Source of the DNA: CAINVV01 sp031432175
GTDB lineage: Bacteria; Bacteroidota; Bacteroidia; Bacteroidales; Prolixibacteraceae
DNA: 64,000 nt
Assembly: GCA_964358545.1 (NCBI GenBank)
Contig: CAYHQN010000002.1
Span: 1 to 64,000, forward strand
Direction: 5' to 3'
Of the stretch, positions 50,395 to 58,936 are shown one piece after another (the stretch's first letter is position 1; each line of letters begins with the position of its first letter). The position numbers and the translations under genes were made by a program. Under the pieces are notes generated by a model. That model saw nothing but the letters and a program-made list of their open reading frames with translations. It made no database searches and had not been told where the DNA came from.

Positions 50395-50490
50395 ACACAC
50401 AATCGAGTAGAATGCCCCGCCACATAAACTGACAGGGAGAGCCTCTTACACCACCGTACGTACGGGTCTCGTATACGGCGGTTCGCCAAT
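50395..50490 (-). mobile_element. 3'-terminal remnant of a group II intron (domain V/VI)
   Basis: On the minus strand, 50482-50450 folds as domain V: stem ACCGCCGTA / TACGGTGGT (one G-T pair) around a GAGACC-type loop region, with the familiar word CGTATACGAGACCCGTACG. After it come AGAGGCTCTCCC and a GGGGCATTCTACTCGATT-like 3' end. No reverse-transcriptase gene or 5' domains follow; the 1472-residue gene ends 20 bases away, so only the 3' end remains. Confidence 0.65.
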
Positions 50491-50509
50491 TCATAAGTGT
50501 TGTCGCTCC

Positions 50510-53500
50510 TTACAGATCTGAAACATCATTTTGACCATATGCATTCCTCAATCCTCGAAGCGCAATCACATGCTTTTCCTTGAACTTGATAACGCACTCT
50601 TCACCGCATAATTTTATCTTTAATTGAAGATTTTCATCGCCGCCATCAGAAACCAGCTTTATGGAATTGATTTGAGAGATTATATTATCAGCCTCTACAG
50701 CACCGTGTTGCCATTTAGCAAAATGTTCAGCACATAAGCAAAGTACGTTTGCAGATGTATCCACCTGCCTGGCAAGTTTTCTTTCAACCATGTAATTTGC
50801 AATAAAAAATGGACGCCCGTCCCTTTGCGGGAAAGAGCTGTGGCAGATTTGGCATTTACCGCCATACCATTCTTCCAGATTTTTGCGAACTTGTTCATCA
50901 GGGCCTTCAAGGATGGTACGCTCTGTTGCCCTACGACGTTTTTCTGGATCAGGCTCGGCAAAAATCATCTCTGCATGCCTTATAGTTTCCTTTTCAATTC
51001 TTCTTTCGGGATCTTTTACCAGATTACCTTCGTTTGATGTTTCACCCTTTAGTATTGTCTCACCGGAACGATTGAAGGACTTATCGAGCTCCAAATCATA
51101 ATCGAACGACCTTTCAGGCGAATCCTTTTCTGGTGGCTGAGATGGCAAGCCCCCCTTTGGATGCATAGAGTCCAATATATCTTCTTTTTCAGATTCGTGG
51201 CTTGAATCAATATTATTTTGGGGAATAATCTGGTTTGGTTTCGATTTTATCGATTCAATACTTTCAGTTAGATCGTCCACAGGCAAAGTTGTATAAGAAC
51301 CGGGTTTGTTTGGTAATAGATCACGGCCCAGGTTTTCCATCCAATTTCTTACTTCTGCAGGAATCTGCCAGCTTTTTTGTTGGATTCTCCATCTGTAATC
51401 CTGTTCGGTCAATACCAATTCAATCCAATCCGCAAATTCTTTATATGCACGGTTGGGCATCAAAGCGCGGGCCAAGGTTCGGGCAATGGTGTTTTTCGTT
51501 CGTTCTCCAGACTGATCCTTAGTCAATAAAACTTTCTGTTCTTTATCCCAAAAACAATCACTGGGGTTGACGACACTTTTCTCATCAAGTAGGTAGTTAA
51601 CATTGAGAGAAAACACACAGGCTTCCGATGTGTTTAGGAAGGCATCGATGACCTGGCTTTTAATAAGGCGATCGAAATCATTGTTGCTTTGTTCCCTGAT
51701 CCATGTGGCGATAAGAATTTTGGCTGCGTCGGTGAGGAACTGTGCATGATGATCTGGCACCTCATGTTGATTATCTTCAACTAATGAAATCTTAACCGAT
51801 TCCGAGAGGTATTTGATACCTAGTGCCCTATAAAGAGCCTCCCAATCAGAAAAGGAATCTTTCTCGGGCCGCCACACAAAGGCTATGCTGTTGCCTTGAA
51901 AAACCTGTTTTAAATCACCATCATCGGGTACGTATACTGATTGTGATTTTTTAAACATCTTATCTTGAGTCCATATCTCGACTTTATCTGCAAAATTTTG
52001 CCACCAGGTAGGAAGTTCTTCCATATCAAAAACCAGACTTATTTTACGATAGATAATTGTAAGAATGCCTTCGATTTCTTTGATGTCTCTACTGGATTCG
52101 TTCTGTAATTTTATCCATCGGCGTGCAAACACTTCCGTATCGACATCTTCCTTAACCCCTATGATGTTTACAAAAAAATTCTTCAGCTTTGGATAGGTGT
52201 TTTCAAGAAAGATAAAGTCATCACCCAAGACATCCTTGCGATCTTTCCAAACTACATCCTTGTAGTTAACCCAGCCAAATTTAGAATCCATGGCAGCAAG
52301 GATCAGGTTTGATTCTCGAAGCCGTCTTTTAATGTTTTCAGAAAGGTCACGCGAATCAAGAGTTCGATACACCCGTTCTGCTAATTCTTTGGAATCATCA
52401 CCATTTTGTGCGTGCTGTTCCAGAACGGATATGAGTTCCTCAACTGTTGCTTTCGTCCTGATGCCTAAAAGATCTATTATGTTACTTTGAAGACTGCCTT
52501 GAAAGTAAGGAACCGAATCGCCAAGAATTTCTTTGATATCTGGGGAAGGCAAAAAAGCTTGTCCGGTATAAGCTAAACCTTTGGTAGTTGGCAGCCATCT
52601 TAGTTTTTTCAAGCATTGGATAAAACTTGCTTCCTTTTTTTCTGTACTAAAGCTACATCGTCGATCATTTCGGAAATCACGTTTGTAGAAAAGCCATTCT
52701 TCTATTTTATAACTGTTTTTTTCCAAAAATTGTATCAGCGCACTTGCCTCCTGATTATTGATGGTATGGTTATCATCTTTCATCCATTCAGGAGGCAGGT
52801 AGTCATAATTTTCCTCGTAGTATCTAATATCTTTTTTATAGAATGGCTTGGGGTATAATAAAATAAGATCCTTCTTAATGAAGGATTCACATACTTCTTC
52901 AGGATAGCAATTTGACAACACTAAAAAATGACTGCGATCATTCTGCGTCTTCCAAATGTGATGCCATCCCGTTTCAGAATCAGAGAGTGACGATGAAACC
53001 ACCATCTGTATTTCCGGTAAAGCGAAGGCTTCCGAAAGCAACATCCGCCGCCCGTCGGACAGCAAAACAGGAATGTTCTTAAAATCAAGTTTGATATCCG
53101 CGAGGCGTGAAAGGAAAACAGTTGTGGATATGAGGTCGGATTCGGAGATATTGCTATAGTGTTCTTTGAGCCACATCAATATGTCAACTGCATAATTATT
53201 TTTTGAGAATGGGTAAATCTTTAAGGTCTCAGTCATCCATGTGCGTAATTTTTCATCATCCTTAATTTTTGCAAAAAAATTGCTGTTTAGGAATGCTAAC
53301 GGGATACACGCACATACCGGCTTCTCATCCAATACTTTTTTACATTCGTCATCAAGTTCAAAATAGATGGGCTGTTCGTCATCACAAGACCACTGCGCTT
53401 TGCCTTCGGCTTCTACAGGAACGATCGGGCAATCTGTCAAACGAAGGGTTGAAAAATCTCGTTTTGAAAGAAATTGATAGCACTCCAACAACCAGCCCTC

Positions 53501-54928
53501 ATCGTGGCTACCGATCCAGGTTCTATCTTGAAAACACTTCTTTACAATTTCCAGGGAAATAGTTTTCACTCCAATGAATTCTATTTGCTTTCTATATATT
53601 TCGAGTTCGCTAAGGACTATACGAGTATCAAGAAGAGGCTTCGGAAAAGTTGATGTTGAAAGCAATAATCGAAACTCCTTGGATGCCGTCATGGTTTGTT
53701 CCGGCATGCGTTTCTGTCCATCTGGTTCGGTCAGGATTACCTCGCGGTTTTTTAGGTTGCTCTGAATTGAATCAACAACTGGCTTAAGGAAATCATTGTT
53801 GGCCTCAAGCGGGATAAAGCCAAAAATCATAGTTCGGTATGTCTCTGCATCCAACCACTTTTCAAAAGCTTCAATAAACACATCCGATACACATCCCATT
53901 AACCAATGATTCCATGGAACATCAAGAATATCTTCCCGGGAACTTGGCAAAATAAAATCCGCATTTATTAAGAACGGGAAACCAGTATCTGAACGCACGG
54001 GCAGGTATGCAAAAATCTTGCCTGTGCTTTCCTTGTTTTCACTTAGCGGAAAAGCGATGGAGACATCACACTGATTAATGTCTATCCGTTTTTCATGGGT
54101 TATCTCTGGCGGTTTATTGAAAGATTTGGTGTAAAATAAAAACTCATCCACTTTAGAGAAGGACTCGCCTTGCCTTGTTCCTAAAACCTGGATCTTAATC
54201 AAGGGATCCTTTGAGTCGTCTTTACTGATTATGATATTATTTCCAGTATCAGTGAAAATTGTAAGTTCCTTAAGTTTTGTGAGGAATAAAATCGTCTCTG
54301 GCTCAATTTCATGGAGCAATTTCTCAATACTCTTGTAATTGAATTCTTTTTTATCAAGCGGTAATATGATCGTAGTTTGGCTTAGGTCTATCCCTTTAGG
54401 TGGAAAATCAATCCATTGTGGAACAATATATCCCAGACCTGTTTCCTTATCATTTTCAGGTAAGCAAAAACTATAGCCATTTGAGAAAATATGAGGGATT
54501 GAAGTTACGCGAAAAACAGACTTAAACCCAATACCTTTTTCACCGATATAGCCTTGATTTTTGATCTTCTTGGATTTCCCAACTGCACATATTGCATCCA
54601 CATTTTCAGGGAAGAATCCAATCTCATTATTGCGGATGATTACTGCCCCATTCGAACTTGGTGTTCCGGTTGGATCGGTTTGCACCAATTCGAAGCACAG
54701 GGAAGCAAGAGGAGCATTTGCCTCAGTGTATGTATTGTCTTCTGCGTTCTGAATTAATTCGAAGATGAAGTGAGCGTTCCTCGAGTACAGGCCTTCGGAA
54801 AGATGCTCAATCGAATCATGCAGATCTGAAGCAAGGGGGTTCACACCTTTTAGACGACCGTTTTCATCAAGCCCGTATTTGTCGCGTCGTATTTGGTTTA
54901 TATGGTCTTGTGCACTATTTGCCATCAT
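50510..54928 (-). CDS. Sacsin-like Hsp90-fold ATPase with C-terminal HNH-like zinc site
   Basis: A 1472-residue protein; start chosen at ATG 54928 (MMANSAQDHINQIRRDKYGL), overlapping the helicase stop by 14 bases. Residues about 25-240 form a sacsin-type Bergerat ATPase: N-box FELIQNAEDN (about 56-64) and glycine box GEKGIGFKSVF (about 128-138). A very long middle of helical and beta segments has no clear domain. The C-terminus (about 1350-1440) has CQICHSSF ... NVLCLCAEHFAKWQHG, a Cys-x-x-Cys / Cys-x-Cys-x-x-His treble-clef site resembling HNH nucleases, though the first His is not evident. It is translationally coupled to the SNF2 gene. A defence role is inferred from this combination. Confidence 0.8.
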   Translation of the reverse strand: MMANSAQDHINQIRRDKYGLDENGRLKGVNPLASDLHDSIEHLSEGLYSRNAHFIFELIQNAEDNTYTEANAPLASLCFELVQTDPTGTPSSNGAVIIRNNEIGFFPENVDAICAVGKSKKIKNQGYIGEKGIGFKSVFRVTSIPHIFSNGYSFCLPENDKETGLGYIVPQWIDFPPKGIDLSQTTIILPLDKKEFNYKSIEKLLHEIEPETILFLTKLKELTIFTDTGNNIIISKDDSKDPLIKIQVLGTRQGESFSKVDEFLFYTKSFNKPPEITHEKRIDINQCDVSIAFPLSENKESTGKIFAYLPVRSDTGFPFLINADFILPSSREDILDVPWNHWLMGCVSDVFIEAFEKWLDAETYRTMIFGFIPLEANNDFLKPVVDSIQSNLKNREVILTEPDGQKRMPEQTMTASKEFRLLLSTSTFPKPLLDTRIVLSELEIYRKQIEFIGVKTISLEIVKKCFQDRTWIGSHDEGWLLECYQFLSKRDFSTLRLTDCPIVPVEAEGKAQWSCDDEQPIYFELDDECKKVLDEKPVCACIPLAFLNSNFFAKIKDDEKLRTWMTETLKIYPFSKNNYAVDILMWLKEHYSNISESDLISTTVFLSRLADIKLDFKNIPVLLSDGRRMLLSEAFALPEIQMVVSSSLSDSETGWHHIWKTQNDRSHFLVLSNCYPEEVCESFIKKDLILLYPKPFYKKDIRYYEENYDYLPPEWMKDDNHTINNQEASALIQFLEKNSYKIEEWLFYKRDFRNDRRCSFSTEKKEASFIQCLKKLRWLPTTKGLAYTGQAFLPSPDIKEILGDSVPYFQGSLQSNIIDLLGIRTKATVEELISVLEQHAQNGDDSKELAERVYRTLDSRDLSENIKRRLRESNLILAAMDSKFGWVNYKDVVWKDRKDVLGDDFIFLENTYPKLKNFFVNIIGVKEDVDTEVFARRWIKLQNESSRDIKEIEGILTIIYRKISLVFDMEELPTWWQNFADKVEIWTQDKMFKKSQSVYVPDDGDLKQVFQGNSIAFVWRPEKDSFSDWEALYRALGIKYLSESVKISLVEDNQHEVPDHHAQFLTDAAKILIATWIREQSNNDFDRLIKSQVIDAFLNTSEACVFSLNVNYLLDEKSVVNPSDCFWDKEQKVLLTKDQSGERTKNTIARTLARALMPNRAYKEFADWIELVLTEQDYRWRIQQKSWQIPAEVRNWMENLGRDLLPNKPGSYTTLPVDDLTESIESIKSKPNQIIPQNNIDSSHESEKEDILDSMHPKGGLPSQPPEKDSPERSFDYDLELDKSFNRSGETILKGETSNEGNLVKDPERRIEKETIRHAEMIFAEPDPEKRRRATERTILEGPDEQVRKNLEEWYGGKCQICHSSFPQRDGRPFFIANYMVERKLARQVDTSANVLCLCAEHFAKWQHGAVEADNIISQINSIKLVSDGGDENLQLKIKLCGEECVIKFKEKHVIALRGLRNAYGQNDVSDL

Positions 54929-57900
54929 TACCGCCTTTCTCAATATACAATATCCCATACGCCACCGGCTCTGCAATGACATCGGCTCTCTCCAACGCAA
55001 TATCTAAGTCCTGTATATGTCGTGCATAGTCTGCCTCAGCAGTCGTGATTTGAGACTGGCGCATTTTTTGAATTTTCTCATTACTTGCCTGTTTAAGCTG
55101 TTCGTCAAGAAGCGCTATCCTTGCCCGGTGGCTCGTTGACAGGCTTTCGCTACGGTACGCTGCTAATTCCTGAGTCCGTTGCCGATGCTTTACGCGAGCT
55201 TCAGACCACAGTTTATAGTGCTGAGCATCCAATTCATCCCACACGGGAGAGACGCTACCACCCGGATTCTCAGTCGTCGCATCCACCGCTTTTTCAAGAA
55301 GGCGGCCAAGATGTGCTGTGACCACCTCAGACGAGGCAATTGGTCGGAGGATTAAATCCTCCCTGATACCATGGAACCGCCATTGGTAAATAGCAAATTC
55401 GTAACGGCCCGCGGGGACTTCATTATCTTGCACGCTCAGCGTAGTAATGACTCGTTGCCTTGTATCGAACGACATTGCAGCCTGTTTCACCAGAGGGTGG
55501 AGCGGCATTATGAAAGCTGCCTCAGAATGATGAGTCGCACAATCTGCCTCGAAAGTTACAAGCAGATGAGGATTCCCTCCTTTGAGCCAGTTCTCCCACT
55601 CCCGATAGGCGGTAGTGGTTTGTCTGGTGAGCCGCTGAAAGTCATGCAACAGGCTGTTTCTTGCATCCTGTGAAAGACGGAGCGTTTTCAAGGGCTTTTC
55701 GCCGAGTATGAAATCCTGTTCTTTCCCGCATGTCCGCTGCAGATAGAGCGTGACGAGCCTGTGTATTGATACCGGTGACAACCAGAAACTTGACGCATCT
55801 TCAATCTCCTTCTTCATCTGATTTTCGGGGAGACGTATGCCGAAAAGCTCCAACTGCCGCTGTTCGAGTTCTTCTTGCTCTTGTATCAACCGAATCTTGT
55901 TATCTGCCAACTGTTGCAACTTTAGACCTCTCTCCTCGTCGTTCAGAGCGAATTGCTCAGCGATGCTTCGGATCTCCCTGGTGATTTCACCAAGTATTTC
56001 TTCGCTTCCACCCAAGGCATTATTAAAAACTCCAATGCGGACAAGGCAGCGCTCATAGATGTCAGCATCAACGGTGCCCGGCGTGATCAGGTTGACAATG
56101 GCGATGCTCTCGCTTTTCTGACCAACCCTGTCAATTCGGCCGATCCGTTGCTCGACACGCATCGGATTCCAGGGAAGGTCATAGTTCACAATGCAATCGC
56201 AGAACTGGTAATCCAATCCTTCACAACCGATTTCTGAGAACAGCAGGAGGTCGAGACCATCCAATTCTTCTCGTGGCTTCTCGAACCGTCGCCGAAGATT
56301 CACTCGTTCTTCATCAGCCGTCCCGCCATGAATCATCCCGACACGAAAACCGTCCTCCCTCAGGCTTTTGTAAAGGTAGTTTAGTGTATGACGAAAGCTG
56401 CTAAACAGCATCGCCTTGTTGTTGTTTAGGCTTTGCTTGTCGCGGATGATATTGCGAAGAGCTTCAAGTTTAGGATCATGGGGATCAAGAAATCTGGCAC
56501 TCTCAATAATGGTTTGGATTTGCGCTTGAATTGAGTTGATGGTATCGCCTTGTGGGACTGGTTCCGTATTGTCGGCTTCCTCCCATGACAATTCGTCAAG
56601 ATGCCGGTTCAGGATGTCCTCGAGGAAAGGGGCAAGTCCGTAAAGACAACTCGCCGCCTGCCGACTGATCGTGGTCATCATAAACTTGACATTGATATCA
56701 CCGTGAAGTCTGCTGAATATTTCCGCCTGCACCCGGAGCAGCTCGTCATGTAGATGCTGCTGGGCTGGGGTAAAGGCTACGATCACTGTCTCCGGCTTTC
56801 GTATTGTGAAGTCACCGATATCACGACGGCGTGTTCTGTTGATGATTCCTGCAAAAGTGTGCATGGCCTCAATGGCCGTAATAACCTGCACACGCTCTTC
56901 ATTGGTGATATTGCCTTTCCCCAATATCGAACGTATCCGAACAAAGTCGGGATTGTGTCTCAGAATTGCCTGGCCCCATGCAGTTGCTGCAGCCTGATCG
57001 AGAGCCTCAAGTGTCTGGGCAGGCCATTCCGGTTCTTGTGCACGCGACCGTGATACCGCTTGGTTAATGAACGGATTCGGCTCCGCCATGTGCTCAAAAC
57101 TCTCCTGATCGATAATGAGATCGGGGCGCAGCGTATTAAGAAGAACAAAAAGGTCATAACTTCGAAGTTGGATCGGTGTGGCTGTCAGGAAGACAACGGC
57201 CTCGGCATTGTCGCAGAAAAACCTCACCGCTTTATGCCTGAAAGTGTCCTGATTTCGGATATGGTGTGCTTCGTCAACGATGACGAGATCAAAACGCGGA
57301 GGTGGATCCAGGTCGAGAAGTCCTTTTTTTCTTTTTCGTTTGCCACCCGTGCCTGTGCCGTTAAGTAGAATTTCATCGAACAGGGAATAGGGAATTATCA
57401 CCCGTTGGTATTGTTCAGGCCAGACTCCCTCCAAATCCATCTCATTAATGCAATGCCGTAAGGTGCCTCCATCAAGATGAGTGAAGCGCTCATCGAAACG
57501 CTTCATCTCATTCTGCCATTTGCGCTCGGTAACCAGTGGGCGCGGGCAAATGATGAGAATGGAACGGATGTCGCGCCTGGCTTGCAGCTCCCGAAGGATG
57601 AGCCCCGCTTCAATAGTTTTACCGACACCCACACCGTCGGCGATCAATAATCGAGGACGATCTGATCTGATAAATCTCAGTACAGGTCGGAACTGATAAG
57701 GGATGAAATCAACACGGGCGGCATTGAGTGAGTAAAGCGTTGAAAGCGCTGGATACCTGATCTGCAGGGCGGAAAGGTAGGCGTGGAACTGCTCGCAGGG
57801 CAAAGATTCGGCATCGTCATCCCGAAGATCTTCAGCCTGCAACTGAGAGGCAAAGTATGTCTGCACTTCGCTGGTCACGAAGACCTTGAAACGATTCTCC

Positions 57901-58493
57901 GGCTTGCCAGGCAAAACAGAAATCACCGCGCCCTTAATGGTTGGGTTAGACTTTAGAGAAACGATCATCCCCGGTTCAAACTCAAATCCAAGCTCTTTCG
58001 TGTCCTGCGCCGGTTTCTGTTCGATGGGTTTACCTTGGTTAGAGGAATGAATTTTATCGGTAAGCAAAGTTGTTTTTGTCGTCCGGATTTCCTGAAGCAA
58101 GTGTTCATCAGCGTTGATGGTTGCGGCAAAACGTTGTAAGGTGTCCAAATCCCGGTAAATGTCATCTACAGGGAAACCTTCAGTACCCGTATGTGCCCAT
58201 CGGTTTCGTATTGTTAGCATCTCCTTAACAAAGTGACGGGTTTCCGAGGTTAAATTAAGCTTGTTTGAGATTTGAAACCAGTTTTGATCGATAACGCGAA
58301 GAAGCGCTGCGAGATCAAGTGCTGTCAGGGAGTTAATATTGCGTTGTTTGATTCGGCTTTGTTGCTGGATTGATAGGTGATAAAGGACTGCCTGCTTCCA
58401 CCAATCCTCCAAAATGGTTGGCAGTACTTTTTCGAGGAATGCTGCTAAGCTGACAGTAACTTTCTGAAGCAAGGTATTCAGGTTGAACTCCAT
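54915..58493 (-). CDS. Swt1-type HEPN + SNF2 helicase protein
   Basis: An 1192-residue protein. The N-terminal ~140 residues match a Swt1-like HEPN domain with the R-x4-H motif as RNRWAH (96-101), a putative RNase site. After a linker and a small beta domain (about 168-215) comes a full SWI2/SNF2 ATPase: GVGVGKT (287-293), DEAH (407-410), TATP (437-440), HGG at about 722, and EGLDYQ ... RIGRIDRVGQ (758-792). A charged coiled coil and a long C-terminal domain follow. First gene of a two-gene operon; its stop overlaps the next start. SNF2 enzymes of this form occur in phage-defence loci, where they move along DNA. The HEPN fusion suggests an RNA-cleaving effector. Confidence 0.85.
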   Translation of the reverse strand: MEFNLNTLLQKVTVSLAAFLEKVLPTILEDWWKQAVLYHLSIQQQSRIKQRNINSLTALDLAALLRVIDQNWFQISNKLNLTSETRHFVKEMLTIRNRWAHTGTEGFPVDDIYRDLDTLQRFAATINADEHLLQEIRTTKTTLLTDKIHSSNQGKPIEQKPAQDTKELGFEFEPGMIVSLKSNPTIKGAVISVLPGKPENRFKVFVTSEVQTYFASQLQAEDLRDDDAESLPCEQFHAYLSALQIRYPALSTLYSLNAARVDFIPYQFRPVLRFIRSDRPRLLIADGVGVGKTIEAGLILRELQARRDIRSILIICPRPLVTERKWQNEMKRFDERFTHLDGGTLRHCINEMDLEGVWPEQYQRVIIPYSLFDEILLNGTGTGGKRKRKKGLLDLDPPPRFDLVIVDEAHHIRNQDTFRHKAVRFFCDNAEAVVFLTATPIQLRSYDLFVLLNTLRPDLIIDQESFEHMAEPNPFINQAVSRSRAQEPEWPAQTLEALDQAAATAWGQAILRHNPDFVRIRSILGKGNITNEERVQVITAIEAMHTFAGIINRTRRRDIGDFTIRKPETVIVAFTPAQQHLHDELLRVQAEIFSRLHGDINVKFMMTTISRQAASCLYGLAPFLEDILNRHLDELSWEEADNTEPVPQGDTINSIQAQIQTIIESARFLDPHDPKLEALRNIIRDKQSLNNNKAMLFSSFRHTLNYLYKSLREDGFRVGMIHGGTADEERVNLRRRFEKPREELDGLDLLLFSEIGCEGLDYQFCDCIVNYDLPWNPMRVEQRIGRIDRVGQKSESIAIVNLITPGTVDADIYERCLVRIGVFNNALGGSEEILGEITREIRSIAEQFALNDEERGLKLQQLADNKIRLIQEQEELEQRQLELFGIRLPENQMKKEIEDASSFWLSPVSIHRLVTLYLQRTCGKEQDFILGEKPLKTLRLSQDARNSLLHDFQRLTRQTTTAYREWENWLKGGNPHLLVTFEADCATHHSEAAFIMPLHPLVKQAAMSFDTRQRVITTLSVQDNEVPAGRYEFAIYQWRFHGIREDLILRPIASSEVVTAHLGRLLEKAVDATTENPGGSVSPVWDELDAQHYKLWSEARVKHRQRTQELAAYRSESLSTSHRARIALLDEQLKQASNEKIQKMRQSQITTAEADYARHIQDLDIALERADVIAEPVAYGILYIEKGGNDGK

Positions 58494-58936
58494 TTCTTTC
58501 TTTGAGAGACTAACTTCAAAATAGCCTGCAAAATTTGCAATCTATTAATCGTAAGACTTAGGTTAAACAAATTAGTTATTAAATAGTTACAGAATAATTG
58601 CTTTGAATAAATACTTCAAAACAAAACTCTTCAACATTAATGCGTAAGTTAGATAAATAAATGACAAAACCAAAAGAATTATCAGATGATTTTCCATTTC
58701 CCCTTCCTTCCTTTTCAATTACATCCCTTCTATCCATTTGGCTTTCAGCTGCTTTTTATATAAATTTGGGGAAACGTAAAATAAAACACTAATACGTTAT
58801 GCACAAGGTGAAAAATGACCTTCGACCAATTGACATGAAAATTTAAAGATGTAACAGAAAATAAATAAAATTGAACCTTTGTTTGAAAAACCGCCAAAAT
58901 GTTCTGACAAATTTTTAGGATCAAAAATTATTCGCC
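58494..58936. other. AT-rich divergent intergenic region
   Basis: Lies between the minus-strand defence operon and the plus-strand nuclease gene. Promoters for both must be here, but no exact TAnnTTTG at useful spacing was found. No repeats or protein-like frames were seen. Confidence 0.5.

Noticed and set aside
50395..50510. A complete group II intron
   Set aside because: Only domain V/VI and the 3' end are recognisable; there is no reverse-transcriptase gene and no room for 5' domains before the neighbouring gene.
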